Shown here piece by piece: positions 16,466 to 26,460 of a stretch of DNA of 64,000 nucleotides. A model generated the notes under the pieces. It saw nothing but the letters and a program-made list of their open reading frames with translations, made no database searches and was not told where the DNA came from. Where the stretch lies: NCBI GenBank assembly GCA_017938435.1, contig JAGBBO010000006.1, positions 72,945 through 136,944 of the forward strand, in the 5' to 3' direction. Each line of letters begins with the position of its first letter. The stretch's first letter is position 1. Source of the stretch: Alphaproteobacteria bacterium (GTDB lineage: Bacteria; Pseudomonadota; Alphaproteobacteria; Rs-D84; CACZYB01). A program made the translations under genes and the position numbers.

Positions 16466-19400
16466 GTTTATATCCTTTTTCTTTTTTTGTAAATAAACTG
16501 TATTGATTTTTGAAATCAATGTAGATGTATCTACTTTACCACTAAGATTATTTATATATCCCTTTAAATTATACATAATCACAAGGTTATTTGGTGAAAG
16601 ATTTGCGATATCAAAAACACTTTCTATATTAAGAGATTTTTGAATAAGATTTCCACCTAAGAAACCGGATATATCAATATTTGGTGCAGAAAGTTTGAAT
16701 GCAGCATTTTCAACATTGGCTTCACTTAATTTTCCCTTGATATTCAAATTTGAAAAATCAATACTTCCTGATTTTAGTGATGCTTCAAGCGAATAAATAA
16801 CATTATTTGTCGTAATATTTGAAAGATTAATAATATTATAAAGTATTGTTTGATAATCACTTATCCCCCTAATAGTGCCATTTAAAATATCGACATCAAA
16901 ATCACCACTTAAGTTTGATAAAAGTTGATATGCTGTTGTGCCAAATGTTTTAAATTTTATTTTTGAAGAAAGACTACCTGAAACAAGATTTAAAAGTTCA
17001 TTGTTCATCAATTTATCAGGAATAGAAAAATTAGATATATCAATATTTCCTTCGAATACATTGGAATTTAAAATTTCAGAATTTAAATTTATTGAATAAT
17101 TACCCTTTTTCAAAGCAAACTTTAAACTTCCTGGATTATCAGAATTTTTTATATCCAAAGAAAAATCTTGGTATGAATTACCATCATAATCTTCGAGTTT
17201 CGGAGCAGAAATAGAAAGATTATATGGCAATAAACGAATCATCTTTAACATTAAATCAACATAACCATCCGTATCACGAATACGCTTTATAATGCCTTTT
17301 ATATCCAATTTATCAGAATTCAATACAACTGATGTAATGGTTTCTTTTTTCACCTTTTCACGAGTAATAGAACCTGTAATCTTATTCTTTTTAAGTTCTA
17401 TATTTATATTGCTTATATTATCACCCTTTATATCAGCACGAACAGTAAATGGAATATTATCATAAAAATAATTCATTAAATTTTCATCAATATATCCCCA
17501 AGAGAATAAAAAGCCTTTTAGTTCATTATGTGAAAGTTCAATTTTATATTCTGAATTTGAATCAAGCAATCTACCATTGACACGAACCCTTATATTATTC
17601 AAACTTGCATCAACATCAGAAACAGGATTTTTTGCATCTCCGTTAAGAAGTATATTTATTTGATTAACACCATTCGCAATCATTTTTTCAACAAATGTAT
17701 TTCTTATAAATGGAAGAGTTAATCCTTTTAATGTAGAAGATGAAATTTTATATTCAAAATCCTTAAATGAACCATTATTACCTGTAATATCAACCAAATC
17801 ACCCTTCATTTGACTGGAATAATCATTGTCTTTGAATGTAAGATTTTTAATATGTAATGTTCCATCAGAAAAATTAGAATTAAGTTTTAATGCTTCATAA
17901 TTATTTGAATTCATCTTAAACTTTTTGAATGCAGATGTAATATTAAGAGAACCTTTCCCTATTTCTGAAAGTTTTAATATTATAAACTGTAAATCAATTT
18001 TAGATTTAAAGATATTATCTAAATCAATAAAATCTGACTTAAGATTTGCTATATAACTATATTTTTCATTATCTTTGGTATAAGAAAAATTACCAAAAAT
18101 ATTATTGTTTCCAATATTCATATTCAAATTATCTAATTTTAAAAACTTTGGTGACATAGAAAAATCAGATTTGAATTTTGTTACCTTTAACCTTGTATCA
18201 AATACATTTGTAATAAAGAATGGAATATTTGTATCAACATTAAAATTTAATGTCATATCATCAAGAACATTTAAAATTTTTCCGGAAAGATTTAAGTAAT
18301 TATTTTTTATTTGATAATTCAAATTGTTAACATCAATTCCATTAAATTTATTATCGTAAAAAATTGGTGATGTAGAAAGTTTTAAGTTATTCATAACTGC
18401 ATTATTTAATATTATACTTTTTGCAGAAATATTAAGAGTTGCATACTTAAATAATTTAAGTAAATCCCTTGAATCCAAAAGAGTTGAAAGTGGATTTTGT
18501 GCAATATCTCTTTTAACATGAAAAATCCTATCCAAAACCAAATTTGAAAAATCAATATTTAATGATATATTTTTTGTATCTATCTTGAAATTTTCATTTT
18601 TTAAAAATGGCACTTTCCCTTTGAATGAAGCAACAACACTATTTCCTTCGAAACTTCCATCGTTAATCAAAATTGCATCCAAAGAGTTTTGGAATGATGC
18701 ACGAATGTTCAATTTATCACTAAACATAGGTGTTTTTGGTAAAGAAAATTCTTTGTTAAAAGTGTTAAAGAGTTTTGAAAGATTATCCGTCGAAATATCA
18801 ATTTTTCCAGAATAAGTTCTTTCATTATCTTTCATAATATAAGTTAAATTGTTTTTTATTTTATTTCTTCCAAAACCATAAATAAAATCGGTAACTACAT
18901 TATAATTTTCCTTGTTAAGATATGAAAGTTTTGCCGTTAAATCCTCGATTTTACCTTCTTTGAAACCTAAACTTCCGGTTCCAACAACTTTTCCATCATT
19001 AGTTGTTTTGAATGTAAGGTTTATTTTATTAATAAAATCATTACCTAAAACAACACGGCTATTTCTAACTGATATTTGCTTAAATGTTTTTCCATTTAAA
19101 AGGTTATCCAAGTTTTCATAACCCGAAGTTTTATAAGCATTAGCATAGAAAGTTGCATCCATAACTCCAATTTTATTTGCAGTAATATTTTTTTCAAAAA
19201 GATTTGAAATACCAGTATTAACAAAAATTTTTGATGCATTTAGGAAAATTCCAGCCTTACTATCCTTGTCTTTTGATGAAATTTGGACGCGATTTAAAAT
19301 AAGTGATGGTCGAGGAAGTATTGTAAAAGAAATTTTACCATTGATTGATACCTTAAAACCAAAAGTTTCCTCAATTTTATTTTCTATATAAGATTTTTGG

Positions 19401-19495
19401 CTGTTTAAATCAACAAAATTAGGTAAAACATATAAAGCTATCATAAAACCTAAAACTGATAACAATATTTTATAATTTTTTTTTAAAAAATCCAT
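16457..19495 (-). CDS. AsmA family protein (large envelope lipid-transport type)
   Basis: A 1012-residue protein anchored by one N-terminal membrane segment (about residues 10-27), followed by the AsmA start pattern (IENKIEETFGFKVSINGKIS, then LPRPSLILNRVQI) and a long, repetitive beta-rich periplasmic region. The C-terminal AsmA region (DIDILNGTIRGISDYQTIL, then a SLEASLKSGSIDFSNLNI stretch) is present. Large AsmA-like proteins are thought to bridge the periplasm and carry phospholipids to the outer membrane. GAGGGGAAAT precedes the ATG. It diverges from uvrB. Confidence 0.85.
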   Translation of the reverse strand: MDFLKKNYKILLSVLGFMIALYVLPNFVDLNSQKSYIENKIEETFGFKVSINGKISFTILPRPSLILNRVQISSKDKDSKAGIFLNASKIFVNTGISNLFEKNITANKIGVMDATFYANAYKTSGYENLDNLLNGKTFKQISVRNSRVVLGNDFINKINLTFKTTNDGKVVGTGSLGFKEGKIEDLTAKLSYLNKENYNVVTDFIYGFGRNKIKNNLTYIMKDNERTYSGKIDISTDNLSKLFNTFNKEFSLPKTPMFSDKLNIRASFQNSLDAILINDGSFEGNSVVASFKGKVPFLKNENFKIDTKNISLNIDFSNLVLDRIFHVKRDIAQNPLSTLLDSRDLLKLFKYATLNISAKSIILNNAVMNNLKLSTSPIFYDNKFNGIDVNNLNYQIKNNYLNLSGKILNVLDDMTLNFNVDTNIPFFITNVFDTRLKVTKFKSDFSMSPKFLKLDNLNMNIGNNNIFGNFSYTKDNEKYSYIANLKSDFIDLDNIFKSKIDLQFIILKLSEIGKGSLNITSAFKKFKMNSNNYEALKLNSNFSDGTLHIKNLTFKDNDYSSQMKGDLVDITGNNGSFKDFEYKISSSTLKGLTLPFIRNTFVEKMIANGVNQINILLNGDAKNPVSDVDASLNNIRVRVNGRLLDSNSEYKIELSHNELKGFLFSWGYIDENLMNYFYDNIPFTVRADIKGDNISNINIELKKNKITGSITREKVKKETITSVVLNSDKLDIKGIIKRIRDTDGYVDLMLKMIRLLPYNLSISAPKLEDYDGNSYQDFSLDIKNSDNPGSLKFALKKGNYSINLNSEILNSNVFEGNIDISNFSIPDKLMNNELLNLVSGSLSSKIKFKTFGTTAYQLLSNLSGDFDVDILNGTIRGISDYQTILYNIINLSNITTNNVIYSLEASLKSGSIDFSNLNIKGKLSEANVENAAFKLSAPNIDISGFLGGNLIQKSLNIESVFDIANLSPNNLVIMYNLKGYINNLSGKVDTSTLISKINTVYLQKKKKDINLQ

Positions 19496-19539
19496 ATTTC
19501 CCCTCTTAAGCGAATACCAAAACTAGGTATTTATTTTCT

Positions 19540-19569
19540 TTGACAAACTCCTTATAATATATATATTAT
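19540..19569 (+). promoter_or_regulatory. uvrB promoter
   Basis: Consensus TTGACA (19540-19545) with TATTAT (19564-19569) at 18 bases; TATATT at 16 bases is an alternative. No GTTC-N7-GTTC SOS box is visible around it. Confidence 0.6.
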
Positions 19570-19617
19570 ATTTATACTTTTATTAAGACAAGAAAAAAAT
19601 AAATTTTAGGTGGAAAT

Positions 19618-21660
19618 ATGGGTAAAAATCCGATTTTATCTTCTTTATACAATAAAATCCCAGCGGGAGAGCCGGCTGGATTTAAAATGGTATCAGAATT
19701 TACCCCAAATGGAGATCAGCCTACTGCAATAAAAGAACTTGTCCAAGGAATAAAAGATGGCAAACGAGATCAGGTTTTATTGGGTATTACCGGAAGTGGT
19801 AAAACATTTACCATGGCAAATGTCATTCAACAATGTCAGGTTCCAGCGATAATTATGGCACCTAATAAAATATTGGCTGCTCAACTTTATCAAGAAATGC
19901 TTGAACTTTTTCCAAATAATCATGTTGAATATTTTGTTTCATACTATGACTATTATCAACCAGAAGCATATATTCCGAAAACTGATACATATATTGAAAA
20001 AGATAGTGCAATAAATGAACAAATAGATAGGCTTAGACATTCGGCAACGCGTTCATTATTAGAGTTTCGCGATGTTATAATTGTTGCATCAGTTTCATGT
20101 ATTTATGGTTTAGGTTCACCAGAATCTTACTCTTCGATGAGTTTAACACTGGAAGAAGGACAAACTATTCCATTGGAAGATGTAACAAAAGCCTTGACCG
20201 AAATGCAATACGAACGAAATGATATTGCCCTTGACAGAGGGACTTTTCGTCTTCGTGGCGACACATTAGAAGTTTTTCCTGTTCATTTGGAAGATAAGGC
20301 TTGGAGATATTCATTTTTTGGTGATGAAATTGAAACTATTGCCGAATTTGATACATTAACGGGAAAAAGGACTTTATCATTAAAATCAACAACCATTTAT
20401 CCATCAAGCCATTATGTAACACCTGGCCCTGCTCTTTCAAATGCGATTACTGGAATAAAGGAAGAATTACAACAACGACTTCAATATTTTACCGAACATA
20501 AACAATTCGTTGAAGAACAAAGATTAAGGGAAAAAACAAATTTTGATATAGAGATGTTGGAAAGTACCGGATATTGTAAAAGTATTGAAAATTATTCAAG
20601 GTATTTAACTGGACGCCCAGCGGGGGCACCACCTCCTACTTTATTCGAATATCTTCCTGATGATGCGATTGTATTTATTGATGAATCTCATGTATCTGTT
20701 CCTCAGATTGGAGGAATGTATAACGGAGATAGAGCCAGAAAAACAACACTTTCTCAATACGGATTCAGACTTCCATCATGTCTTGATAACAGACCATTAA
20801 AATTTGAAGAATGGAATAGTTTTAGGGGTAGAACTATTTATATTTCTGCAACTCCTGGTGATTGGGAACTTGAACAAACAGGTGGAAAATTCACCGAGCA
20901 ACTTATTAGACCTACCGGACTTTTGGATCCAGAAGTAGAAGTGCGACCTTTGGAAAATCAAGTTGATGATTTAATGCACGAATGTAGAAAGGTTGCCCTT
21001 TCCGGAGGAAGAGTTCTTTGCACCACACTTACAAAAAAAATGGCTGAACAACTTACAGATTATCTTGCCGAATATGGAATAAAAGTTAGATATCTTCATT
21101 CTGATATTGATACATTGGAAAGAATTGAAATAATCAAAGATTTGCGTATGGGTGTATTTGATGTTTTAGTTGGAATAAACCTTCTTCGTGAGGGATTAGA
21201 TATTCCGGAATGTAAACTTGTCGCTATACTTGATGCAGATAAGGAAGGTTTCCTTAGATCTGAACGCTCGCTTATTCAAACAATAGGAAGAGCCGCAAGA
21301 AATGCAGAAGGCAAAGTTATACTTTACGCCAATCATATAACTAAATCTATGAAATATGCGATTGACGAAACAAACAGACGCAGACAAAAACAAATTGCAT
21401 ATAATACAAAACATGGAATCACTCCTAAAACTATTTCCAAAAAAATTGCTGGAAATATCGCTGATATGGACTATGTAAACATAGAAAAAAATCCTATTAC
21501 TAAGAAAAAACACTTTAAGACAAAAGAAGATATTCAAAAAGCAATTAAGACTAAAGAAAAGGAAATGCTTAAACTTGCAAATAATTTGGAATTCGAAAAA
21601 GCAAGTGTGCTTCGCGATGAAATTAAAGAAATGGAAAAAGTTTTACTTGAACTAGATTAA
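19618..21660 (+). CDS. uvrB: UvrABC excinuclease subunit B
   Basis: A full-length UvrB of 680 residues. Walker A is GITGSGKTF (about residues 57-65), the damage-probing beta-hairpin is around [18 protein letters not shown], the DESH box is in [12 protein letters not shown], helicase motif VI is in QTIGRAARN, and a C-terminal UVR domain ([20 protein letters not shown]) contacts UvrC. The protein works with UvrA and UvrC in nucleotide excision repair. AGGTGG precedes the ATG. Confidence 0.97.
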   Translation: MGKNPILSSLYNKIPAGEPAGFKMVSEFTPNGDQPTAIKELVQGIKDGKRDQVLLGITGSGKTFTMANVIQQCQVPAIIMAPNKILAAQLYQEMLELFPNNHVEYFVSYYDYYQPEAYIPKTDTYIEKDSAINEQIDRLRHSATRSLLEFRDVIIVASVSCIYGLGSPESYSSMSLTLEEGQTIPLEDVTKALTEMQYERNDIALDRGTFRLRGDTLEVFPVHLEDKAWRYSFFGDEIETIAEFDTLTGKRTLSLKSTTIYPSSHYVTPGPALSNAITGIKEELQQRLQYFTEHKQFVEEQRLREKTNFDIEMLESTGYCKSIENYSRYLTGRPAGAPPPTLFEYLPDDAIVFIDESHVSVPQIGGMYNGDRARKTTLSQYGFRLPSCLDNRPLKFEEWNSFRGRTIYISATPGDWELEQTGGKFTEQLIRPTGLLDPEVEVRPLENQVDDLMHECRKVALSGGRVLCTTLTKKMAEQLTDYLAEYGIKVRYLHSDIDTLERIEIIKDLRMGVFDVLVGINLLREGLDIPECKLVAILDADKEGFLRSERSLIQTIGRAARNAEGKVILYANHITKSMKYAIDETNRRRQKQIAYNTKHGITPKTISKKIAGNIADMDYVNIEKNPITKKKHFKTKEDIQKAIKTKEKEMLKLANNLEFEKASVLRDEIKEMEKVLLELD

Positions 21661-21704
21661 AAAATTTGATATTATATAGTCATCGTAATAACAGAGGGGG
21701 AAAA

Positions 21705-22259
21705 ATGAGAAAAACTTTATGTACTTTTTTTATTTCATCTTTGGTATTAGTAGCATTTTTATTTGTTGCCTATACTAAACGCGAACGAGTTTCTTTTAAG
21801 GATGTGGTTGCTGTAAAATATGATGAATATGCACATAATCAAAATGTTGATAAGGCTATTCGTGTTATGAAAGATGGCAAGTGGGGTGTTGCAAAAAAGA
21901 AAAATGGTGAACTTTTACTTGATATGAAATATGATTTCGTTGACAATTTTTATGAAGGTTATGCAATTATAAAAGAAAACGATCTTTATGGTGCTATTGA
22001 TGAGGATTTTAATATAGTTGTTAATCCAGTTTGGACATATATGTCACCATTTCATCTTGGATATTCGATTGTGACTGCAAAAAATGGAAAGTCAGGTGTT
22101 ATTGATGTAAATGGTAAAATTATAATTAAACCACTTTATTATGATTATATTTCTCCATTCGATGACAACTTTGTCGCAAGAGCAAGAAACTTTAAGGACA
22201 ATAAAGAAGTTGCGATTGATTTAAAAGGAAATATTGTTAAAGATTTTAGTGTAAAATAA
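21705..22259 (+). CDS. Exported WG-repeat protein
   Basis: A 184-residue protein. ATG at 21705 is preceded by GAGGGGG and opens a signal peptide or anchor (RKTLCTFFISSLVLVAFLF). The mature part holds WG repeats: KWGVAKKKNGELLLDMKYDF, LYGAIDEDFNIVVNP and KSGVIDVNGKIIIKPLYYD. WG repeats form beta-propeller-like or solenoid domains of unknown general role in the periplasm or on the surface. A terminator follows. Confidence 0.8.
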   Translation: MRKTLCTFFISSLVLVAFLFVAYTKRERVSFKDVVAVKYDEYAHNQNVDKAIRVMKDGKWGVAKKKNGELLLDMKYDFVDNFYEGYAIIKENDLYGAIDEDFNIVVNPVWTYMSPFHLGYSIVTAKNGKSGVIDVNGKIIIKPLYYDYISPFDDNFVARARNFKDNKEVAIDLKGNIVKDFSVK

Positions 22260-22276
22260 ATAGCAAAGTAATATTC

Positions 22277-22308
22277 AAAAGCCCTTTTATAAAGGGCTTT
22301 TTCTTTTC
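22277..22308 (+). terminator. Terminator after the WG-repeat gene
   Basis: AAAGCCCTTT (22278-22287), loop TAT, AAAGGGCTTT (22291-22300), then TTCTTTTC. Confidence 0.9.
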
Positions 22309-22310
22309 TG

Positions 22311-22339
22311 TTGGAAATAATATTTTTTTATGTTATAAT
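22311..22339 (+). promoter_or_regulatory. Promoter of the small lipoprotein gene
   Basis: TTGGAA (22311-22316), 17-base spacer, TATAAT (22334-22339) with an extended TG one base upstream. Confidence 0.6.
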
Positions 22340-22359
22340 CCAAAAATGGAGAGAGAGAA

Positions 22360-22749
22360 ATGAATACTAAATACATAAAATATAGTTTAATATTACTTTG
22401 TTTATCAGGATGTCTTGCATTTCCTGTGCCAGGTAATTTAGATGATGCACAAGTTTTTCATTGGGAAAATGATTATGTCGTAATGGCAAAATTTATTGAA
22501 GATCACAAGGCTTGTCTTGGGGTAAAGGGACCACAAGTTAAAACTCAGGCATCAAATATATTTAACAATATGAAACCAAAAACTGTTCCAAAGTGGGATA
22601 GTCTTTGGGCAACATTTGAATCTCATGATTATCGTGAAGTCGGTCAAAGAATTGCATTTTCTATACCATCTGATGGTGGAAATTCTAATGCAAATAATTA
22701 TAAAAGATGTATGCAAGATATGGGTTATAGATTAACATATAAAAGATAA
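22360..22749 (+). CDS. Small lipoprotein, family unknown
   Basis: A 129-residue protein with a lipoprotein signal peptide and lipobox LSGC (Cys about residue 18). The mature part contains a DHKACLG and a KRCMQDMGYRLTYK segment; the latter two-Cys pattern (C near residues 54 and 118) occurs in small alphaproteobacterial lipoproteins with a conserved C-M-x-x-x-G-Y ending. GGAGAGAG precedes the ATG. Monocistronic, with its own promoter and terminator. Confidence 0.75.
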   Translation: MNTKYIKYSLILLCLSGCLAFPVPGNLDDAQVFHWENDYVVMAKFIEDHKACLGVKGPQVKTQASNIFNNMKPKTVPKWDSLWATFESHDYREVGQRIAFSIPSDGGNSNANNYKRCMQDMGYRLTYKR

Positions 22750-22751
22750 AA

Positions 22752-22783
22752 AATTCCCCACCGCTTTGATGGGGATTATTTTT
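22752..22783 (+). terminator. Terminator after the lipoprotein gene
   Basis: TCCCCA (22755-22760) pairs with TGGGGA (22770-22775), then TTATTTTT. Confidence 0.85.
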
Positions 22784-22884
22784 AGAATTAAAATTAGATA
22801 CAATACAAAATGGAGCAACAAAATTATAATCTTTTAAGCACCACCTTCGGAACCTTTATCTACACTTATAATACCATAACTTTC

Positions 22885-23814
22885 TTAATTACCAGAACTT
22901 CCAAGGTTTTTCAATTCCTCTTCAGCTTCTTTTTTCAAATTATATTCATCAATCACAGAAGAAATTTTTGTTTTCAACTTTATAATATAATCCTTTGCCG
23001 AAGTTTTTGCCTGGGACAATTTAGTAGTCAAAAATACCTCATAATCCTTACATGTTTTTGAAAGACTTACATCCATATCTTTATATTTTTCAGACAATGA
23101 TTTTTTTAAAGTTGGACAACCTTCAAGTTCCTTATTTTGAGTTGGATCCATACAATATGCAACATTACTGTCAAACAAAGCATTTGTATCCAATGTTGTA
23201 ATTTTATATGAAACATCAGGAAGAGTTGCAAATTTCATATCAGATGGTTCTGTTTTAACATCTGCAAACTTAAGCACTTCTCTATCAACTTGTGTAACAG
23301 GAAGTCGTTTGTTTGCAACAGATGTAGCGTTATCTTTTAGATAAGAATAATATTCAATAGAATTGCTTTGAATTTTTTCATTCATTCCAGCCATAGGTGT
23401 AGAAATTTCGTATCCATAATAATATGTAGAATACAATGATTTAACCTTGTTAGAATAAATACATTTGAATGCAGGTGCAGTCATACCAGAATAAATATCA
23501 GAAAGCATATCTGAATAATCATTATAAATCAATTCATTAGTCATAACAGCTTCGTTTGTTTTTTCATCCATACAAGAATAAAAAATCTTTTCACAAGTTT
23601 TTGTATCTTTTGCCTCAGAAGTAGATGAAGTTTTCGAAGTTTCTTCCGATGATGTAGAAGAAGAAATAGCAGCTGCTCTCAAACTACCTCTTGTTGAACT
23701 TCGTTTTGTTGTATTAGATGCACGAACTGATTTTTTATTTCCACGAATATCAGCATTTGCCATATCAGAAATAAAAATTGATACTAATAATACGATATAA
23801 ATACTTTTTTTCAT
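22885..23814 (-). CDS. Exported protein of unknown function
   Basis: A 309-residue protein with a clear signal peptide (cleavage near MANA, about residue 22). A Ser/Thr/Arg-rich low-complexity stretch runs to about residue 75, then a region with spaced cysteines (CEKIFYSCMDEKT, FKCIYSNKV, AYCMDPTQNKELEGC, KTCKDYE) likely to form disulfides, and a helical C terminus rich in Lys and Glu. GAGAAAGAGA lies before the ATG. No family recognised; it is monocistronic. Confidence 0.6.
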   Translation of the reverse strand: MKKSIYIVLLVSIFISDMANADIRGNKKSVRASNTTKRSSTRGSLRAAAISSSTSSEETSKTSSTSEAKDTKTCEKIFYSCMDEKTNEAVMTNELIYNDYSDMLSDIYSGMTAPAFKCIYSNKVKSLYSTYYYGYEISTPMAGMNEKIQSNSIEYYSYLKDNATSVANKRLPVTQVDREVLKFADVKTEPSDMKFATLPDVSYKITTLDTNALFDSNVAYCMDPTQNKELEGCPTLKKSLSEKYKDMDVSLSKTCKDYEVFLTTKLSQAKTSAKDYIIKLKTKISSVIDEYNLKKEAEEELKNLGSSGN

Positions 23815-23867
23815 TCTCTTTCTCCATATTATAAATGTATTATACTCCTAAAAAGACTAATTAGCAA

Positions 23868-23895
23868 TAAAAAAACTCCCACCGAAATGGGAGTT
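23868..23895 (-). terminator. Terminator after fabI (minus strand)
   Basis: Stem AACTCCCA (23874-23881) with TGGGAGTT (23888-23895). On the minus strand it is followed by a run of seven T. Confidence 0.85.
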
Positions 23896-23916
23896 ATATT
23901 TTTCTAAATACAAACT

Positions 23917-24762
23917 TTAGTCTTTATTTTCAAGTCTGTCTGCAAATTGTGTTAAAAGTTCACCTGATTCACGAATGTGTTCAAGATTTACCATACCTTG
24001 TGCATGGTAACCACAATCACAGTGTAAAACTTCACCAGTTACGCCACTTGAAAGGTCTGATAACATATAAAGACCAGTTTTTGAAACATCTTCTAATGAC
24101 ATATTTCTGCCAAGGAATGCGTTATATGCGTTCCATTTTTGCATTAAAGTAAAGTCATCAATACCACTTGCAGCCAATGTTTTAATCGGACCAGCAGAAA
24201 TTGCATTTACACGAATACCTTTATTTCCCAAATCAGATGCCAAATAACGAACAGATGCATCCAAAGCAGCCTTTGCAACACCCATAACATTATAGTTTGG
24301 AATGTAATATTCACCACCAAGATATGTAAGTGTTAAGCATGAACCACCTTCGTTCATAATTTTTGATGCACGACGGCAAAGGTCACAGAATGAATATACT
24401 GAAATATCCATTGTATTTTTAAAGTTTTCACGTGTTGTTGTTTCAACATAAAGTCCAGAAAGTTCTTCTTTGTTTGAAAATGCAACTGCATGAAGTAAGA
24501 AATCAATTTTACCAAATTTTTTTTCTACTTCTGCAAAGAATGCATCCAAAGAAGCATCATCTTGAACATTTGCTGGCATAATAACAGGAGCGTTAATGCT
24601 TTCGCCCAATGGACGAACGCGTTTTTCCATAATATCACCCATATAATTCAATGCAACTTCGGCACCTTGGTCATGCAAGATTTTTGCAATACCCCAAGCC
24701 ATAGAGTGATCATTTGCAACTCCGAAAATTATACCTTTTTTACCTTCCATAATTCCAGCCAT
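23917..24762 (-). CDS. fabI: Enoyl-[acyl-carrier-protein] reductase (NADH) FabI
   Basis: A 281-residue short-chain dehydrogenase with FabI features: the glycine-rich GVANDHSMAWGIAK nucleotide motif, and catalytic Tyr157 and Lys164 in the Y-x6-K spacing special to FabI (YNVMGVAK), followed by NAISAGPIKTLAASGI. It performs the last reduction of each fatty-acid elongation cycle in the cytoplasm and is the target of triclosan-type inhibitors. The length is slightly above the usual 260-270. Monocistronic, with a ribosome site GGAGG before the ATG. Confidence 0.95.
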   Translation of the reverse strand: MAGIMEGKKGIIFGVANDHSMAWGIAKILHDQGAEVALNYMGDIMEKRVRPLGESINAPVIMPANVQDDASLDAFFAEVEKKFGKIDFLLHAVAFSNKEELSGLYVETTTRENFKNTMDISVYSFCDLCRRASKIMNEGGSCLTLTYLGGEYYIPNYNVMGVAKAALDASVRYLASDLGNKGIRVNAISAGPIKTLAASGIDDFTLMQKWNAYNAFLGRNMSLEDVSKTGLYMLSDLSSGVTGEVLHCDCGYHAQGMVNLEHIRESGELLTQFADRLENKD

Positions 24763-24949
24763 TTTTATAAACCTCCATTTTGTTTATAGCTAATAATATT
24801 TTGTAAAGTTATGATAATATAACAAACAAACAAAAGCAAGTCAATTTTATTTATGACACTAATTTTTAATATTTTTTGAAAAAAGTATAAAAAATTGTGG
24901 TAATGAGCTTTATTTTATGATATAATAGGGTTTGAGTTAAGGAGTTATT

Positions 24950-26458
24950 ATGGCGAAAAATTTAGGAAAATTACGGGATTTACTCACACTTTTCTGTGTA
25001 GGAGTGGGCTTTTTTACAACTGGGGAAGTAAAAGCCGAGGGTTCTCCTATATACTATGATTCATTTTATGAAGATTATTACAAGGCATATCCTGATAAAA
25101 AACCAAAGGAAAAGGTTGAAACAAAAAAACAACAACAAACCCAGTCACAACCTGTGTATTACAATGGATACGATCCATATATGCAATATCAAACAAATGC
25201 TATGTATTCACAGACTGTTTCTCCGTATGCTTCGTTCTATCAAAGTGTTGAACACCCAACAAAGGGATGGACTTTTGATGTTCAATATAAGAAAAATTCT
25301 GCACATTTTATGTTTAGATCTGATGTAGGTTCCATACTTAATTGGGACGAAATCAAAACAAAGGAAACAATATACAAAGTTTCAAAAGATTTTATGATTA
25401 AAAATCGCCAATATGTGTTTACTGCTAAATACGGAAAAGGTAGCGGTGAGACAACAAGAACTTCGGATGATGATATTTACAATGAGGCACATATTATATC
25501 ATTGGGTGCCGGAAGTGTTGATTTATCAAATTGGTCAGTATCTTTGGGATTAAGAAATTTCTGGAAACTTGGAACATGGGATGTGACTCCTTATATTGGA
25601 TACAAGGAAAAGAAAACTGATTTTGTAATGTTTGACCATGCTACACCATCAACATATTATCTTGATTACTTCTGTCAATTTGGTGATGATGAGGGTGTTG
25701 TAACAATAGGTAACGATACATACGAAAATGTTTGCTCGGCTGGTATTAAATTACTTGATCATCTTGATAATTACGATTATTGGTCACAAGTTATGTATTA
25801 TGCAGAGGAAGATGATGAAGGTAATATCACAAAACGTTCTGAAACTGTGAAAGAGGTGGATATGTTTATTCCTGGATTTGTTGATTTTGGTGATGGAACT
25901 GGTGTTGTAAATCTTTCTGCTGGTGATCAAATTTATCAAGAAGATTATTGTTATATTGCTGAATCTGGAAATATGGTTTGTATAGAATCTGGTGATGATG
26001 GCACACCATTACTTCTTGCATTTGGTGGAGTTTCTTCTGTCTTTATTCAGGACGGTATTACACACATGTATTTTGTAACATGGTCCGGTCCATTTGTTGG
26101 TGTAAACCTTGAAAGAAAACTTTCTGAAAAAGAAGATTTGAACCTTTATCTTGAATATTTCAAACCAAAATACAAAGTTTGGGGTAACTGGCCAAATAGA
26201 ACAGATTGGATGCACGATCCATCATTCAATGATGAAGGTGGTCAAGGTATGGGGTATTCTTTTGATTTATCTTATAAATATAGACTTTATAATAATTTGG
26301 CATTGACTGCTGATATAAATTATGAGTATTTAAAGAATAAAAATGCAACAACAATACTTTACTTTGCAGATGGTAGTGTTGGTGTATATCCTGATGCAAT
26401 ATTACTTTCAAGATGGAAAAGTTACGGTTTGACTTTGGGACTATCTTTGAAATTCTAA
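24950..26458 (+). CDS. Probable outer-membrane beta-barrel protein
   Basis: A 502-residue protein. A signal peptide ends near VKAEG (about residue 30), then a Gln/Tyr-rich linker leads to an alternating polar/aromatic sequence that ends in ...LGLSLKF, a C-terminal Phe as in outer-membrane barrels recognised by BamA. Strand-like segments such as WSVSLGLRNFWKLGTWDVTPYIGYKEK support a barrel. A middle region (about residues 230-360) is Asp/Glu-rich with four cysteines and may be a large loop. AAGGAG precedes the ATG, with a TATAAT at 24921-24926. Cargo unknown. Confidence 0.7.
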   Translation: MAKNLGKLRDLLTLFCVGVGFFTTGEVKAEGSPIYYDSFYEDYYKAYPDKKPKEKVETKKQQQTQSQPVYYNGYDPYMQYQTNAMYSQTVSPYASFYQSVEHPTKGWTFDVQYKKNSAHFMFRSDVGSILNWDEIKTKETIYKVSKDFMIKNRQYVFTAKYGKGSGETTRTSDDDIYNEAHIISLGAGSVDLSNWSVSLGLRNFWKLGTWDVTPYIGYKEKKTDFVMFDHATPSTYYLDYFCQFGDDEGVVTIGNDTYENVCSAGIKLLDHLDNYDYWSQVMYYAEEDDEGNITKRSETVKEVDMFIPGFVDFGDGTGVVNLSAGDQIYQEDYCYIAESGNMVCIESGDDGTPLLLAFGGVSSVFIQDGITHMYFVTWSGPFVGVNLERKLSEKEDLNLYLEYFKPKYKVWGNWPNRTDWMHDPSFNDEGGQGMGYSFDLSYKYRLYNNLALTADINYEYLKNKNATTILYFADGSVGVYPDAILLSRWKSYGLTLGLSLKF

Positions 26459-26460
26459 AA

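Noticed and set aside
19500-19617. SOS box in front of uvrB
   Set aside because: No GTTC-N7-GTTC or close variant is visible, although uvrB is SOS-controlled in other bacteria.
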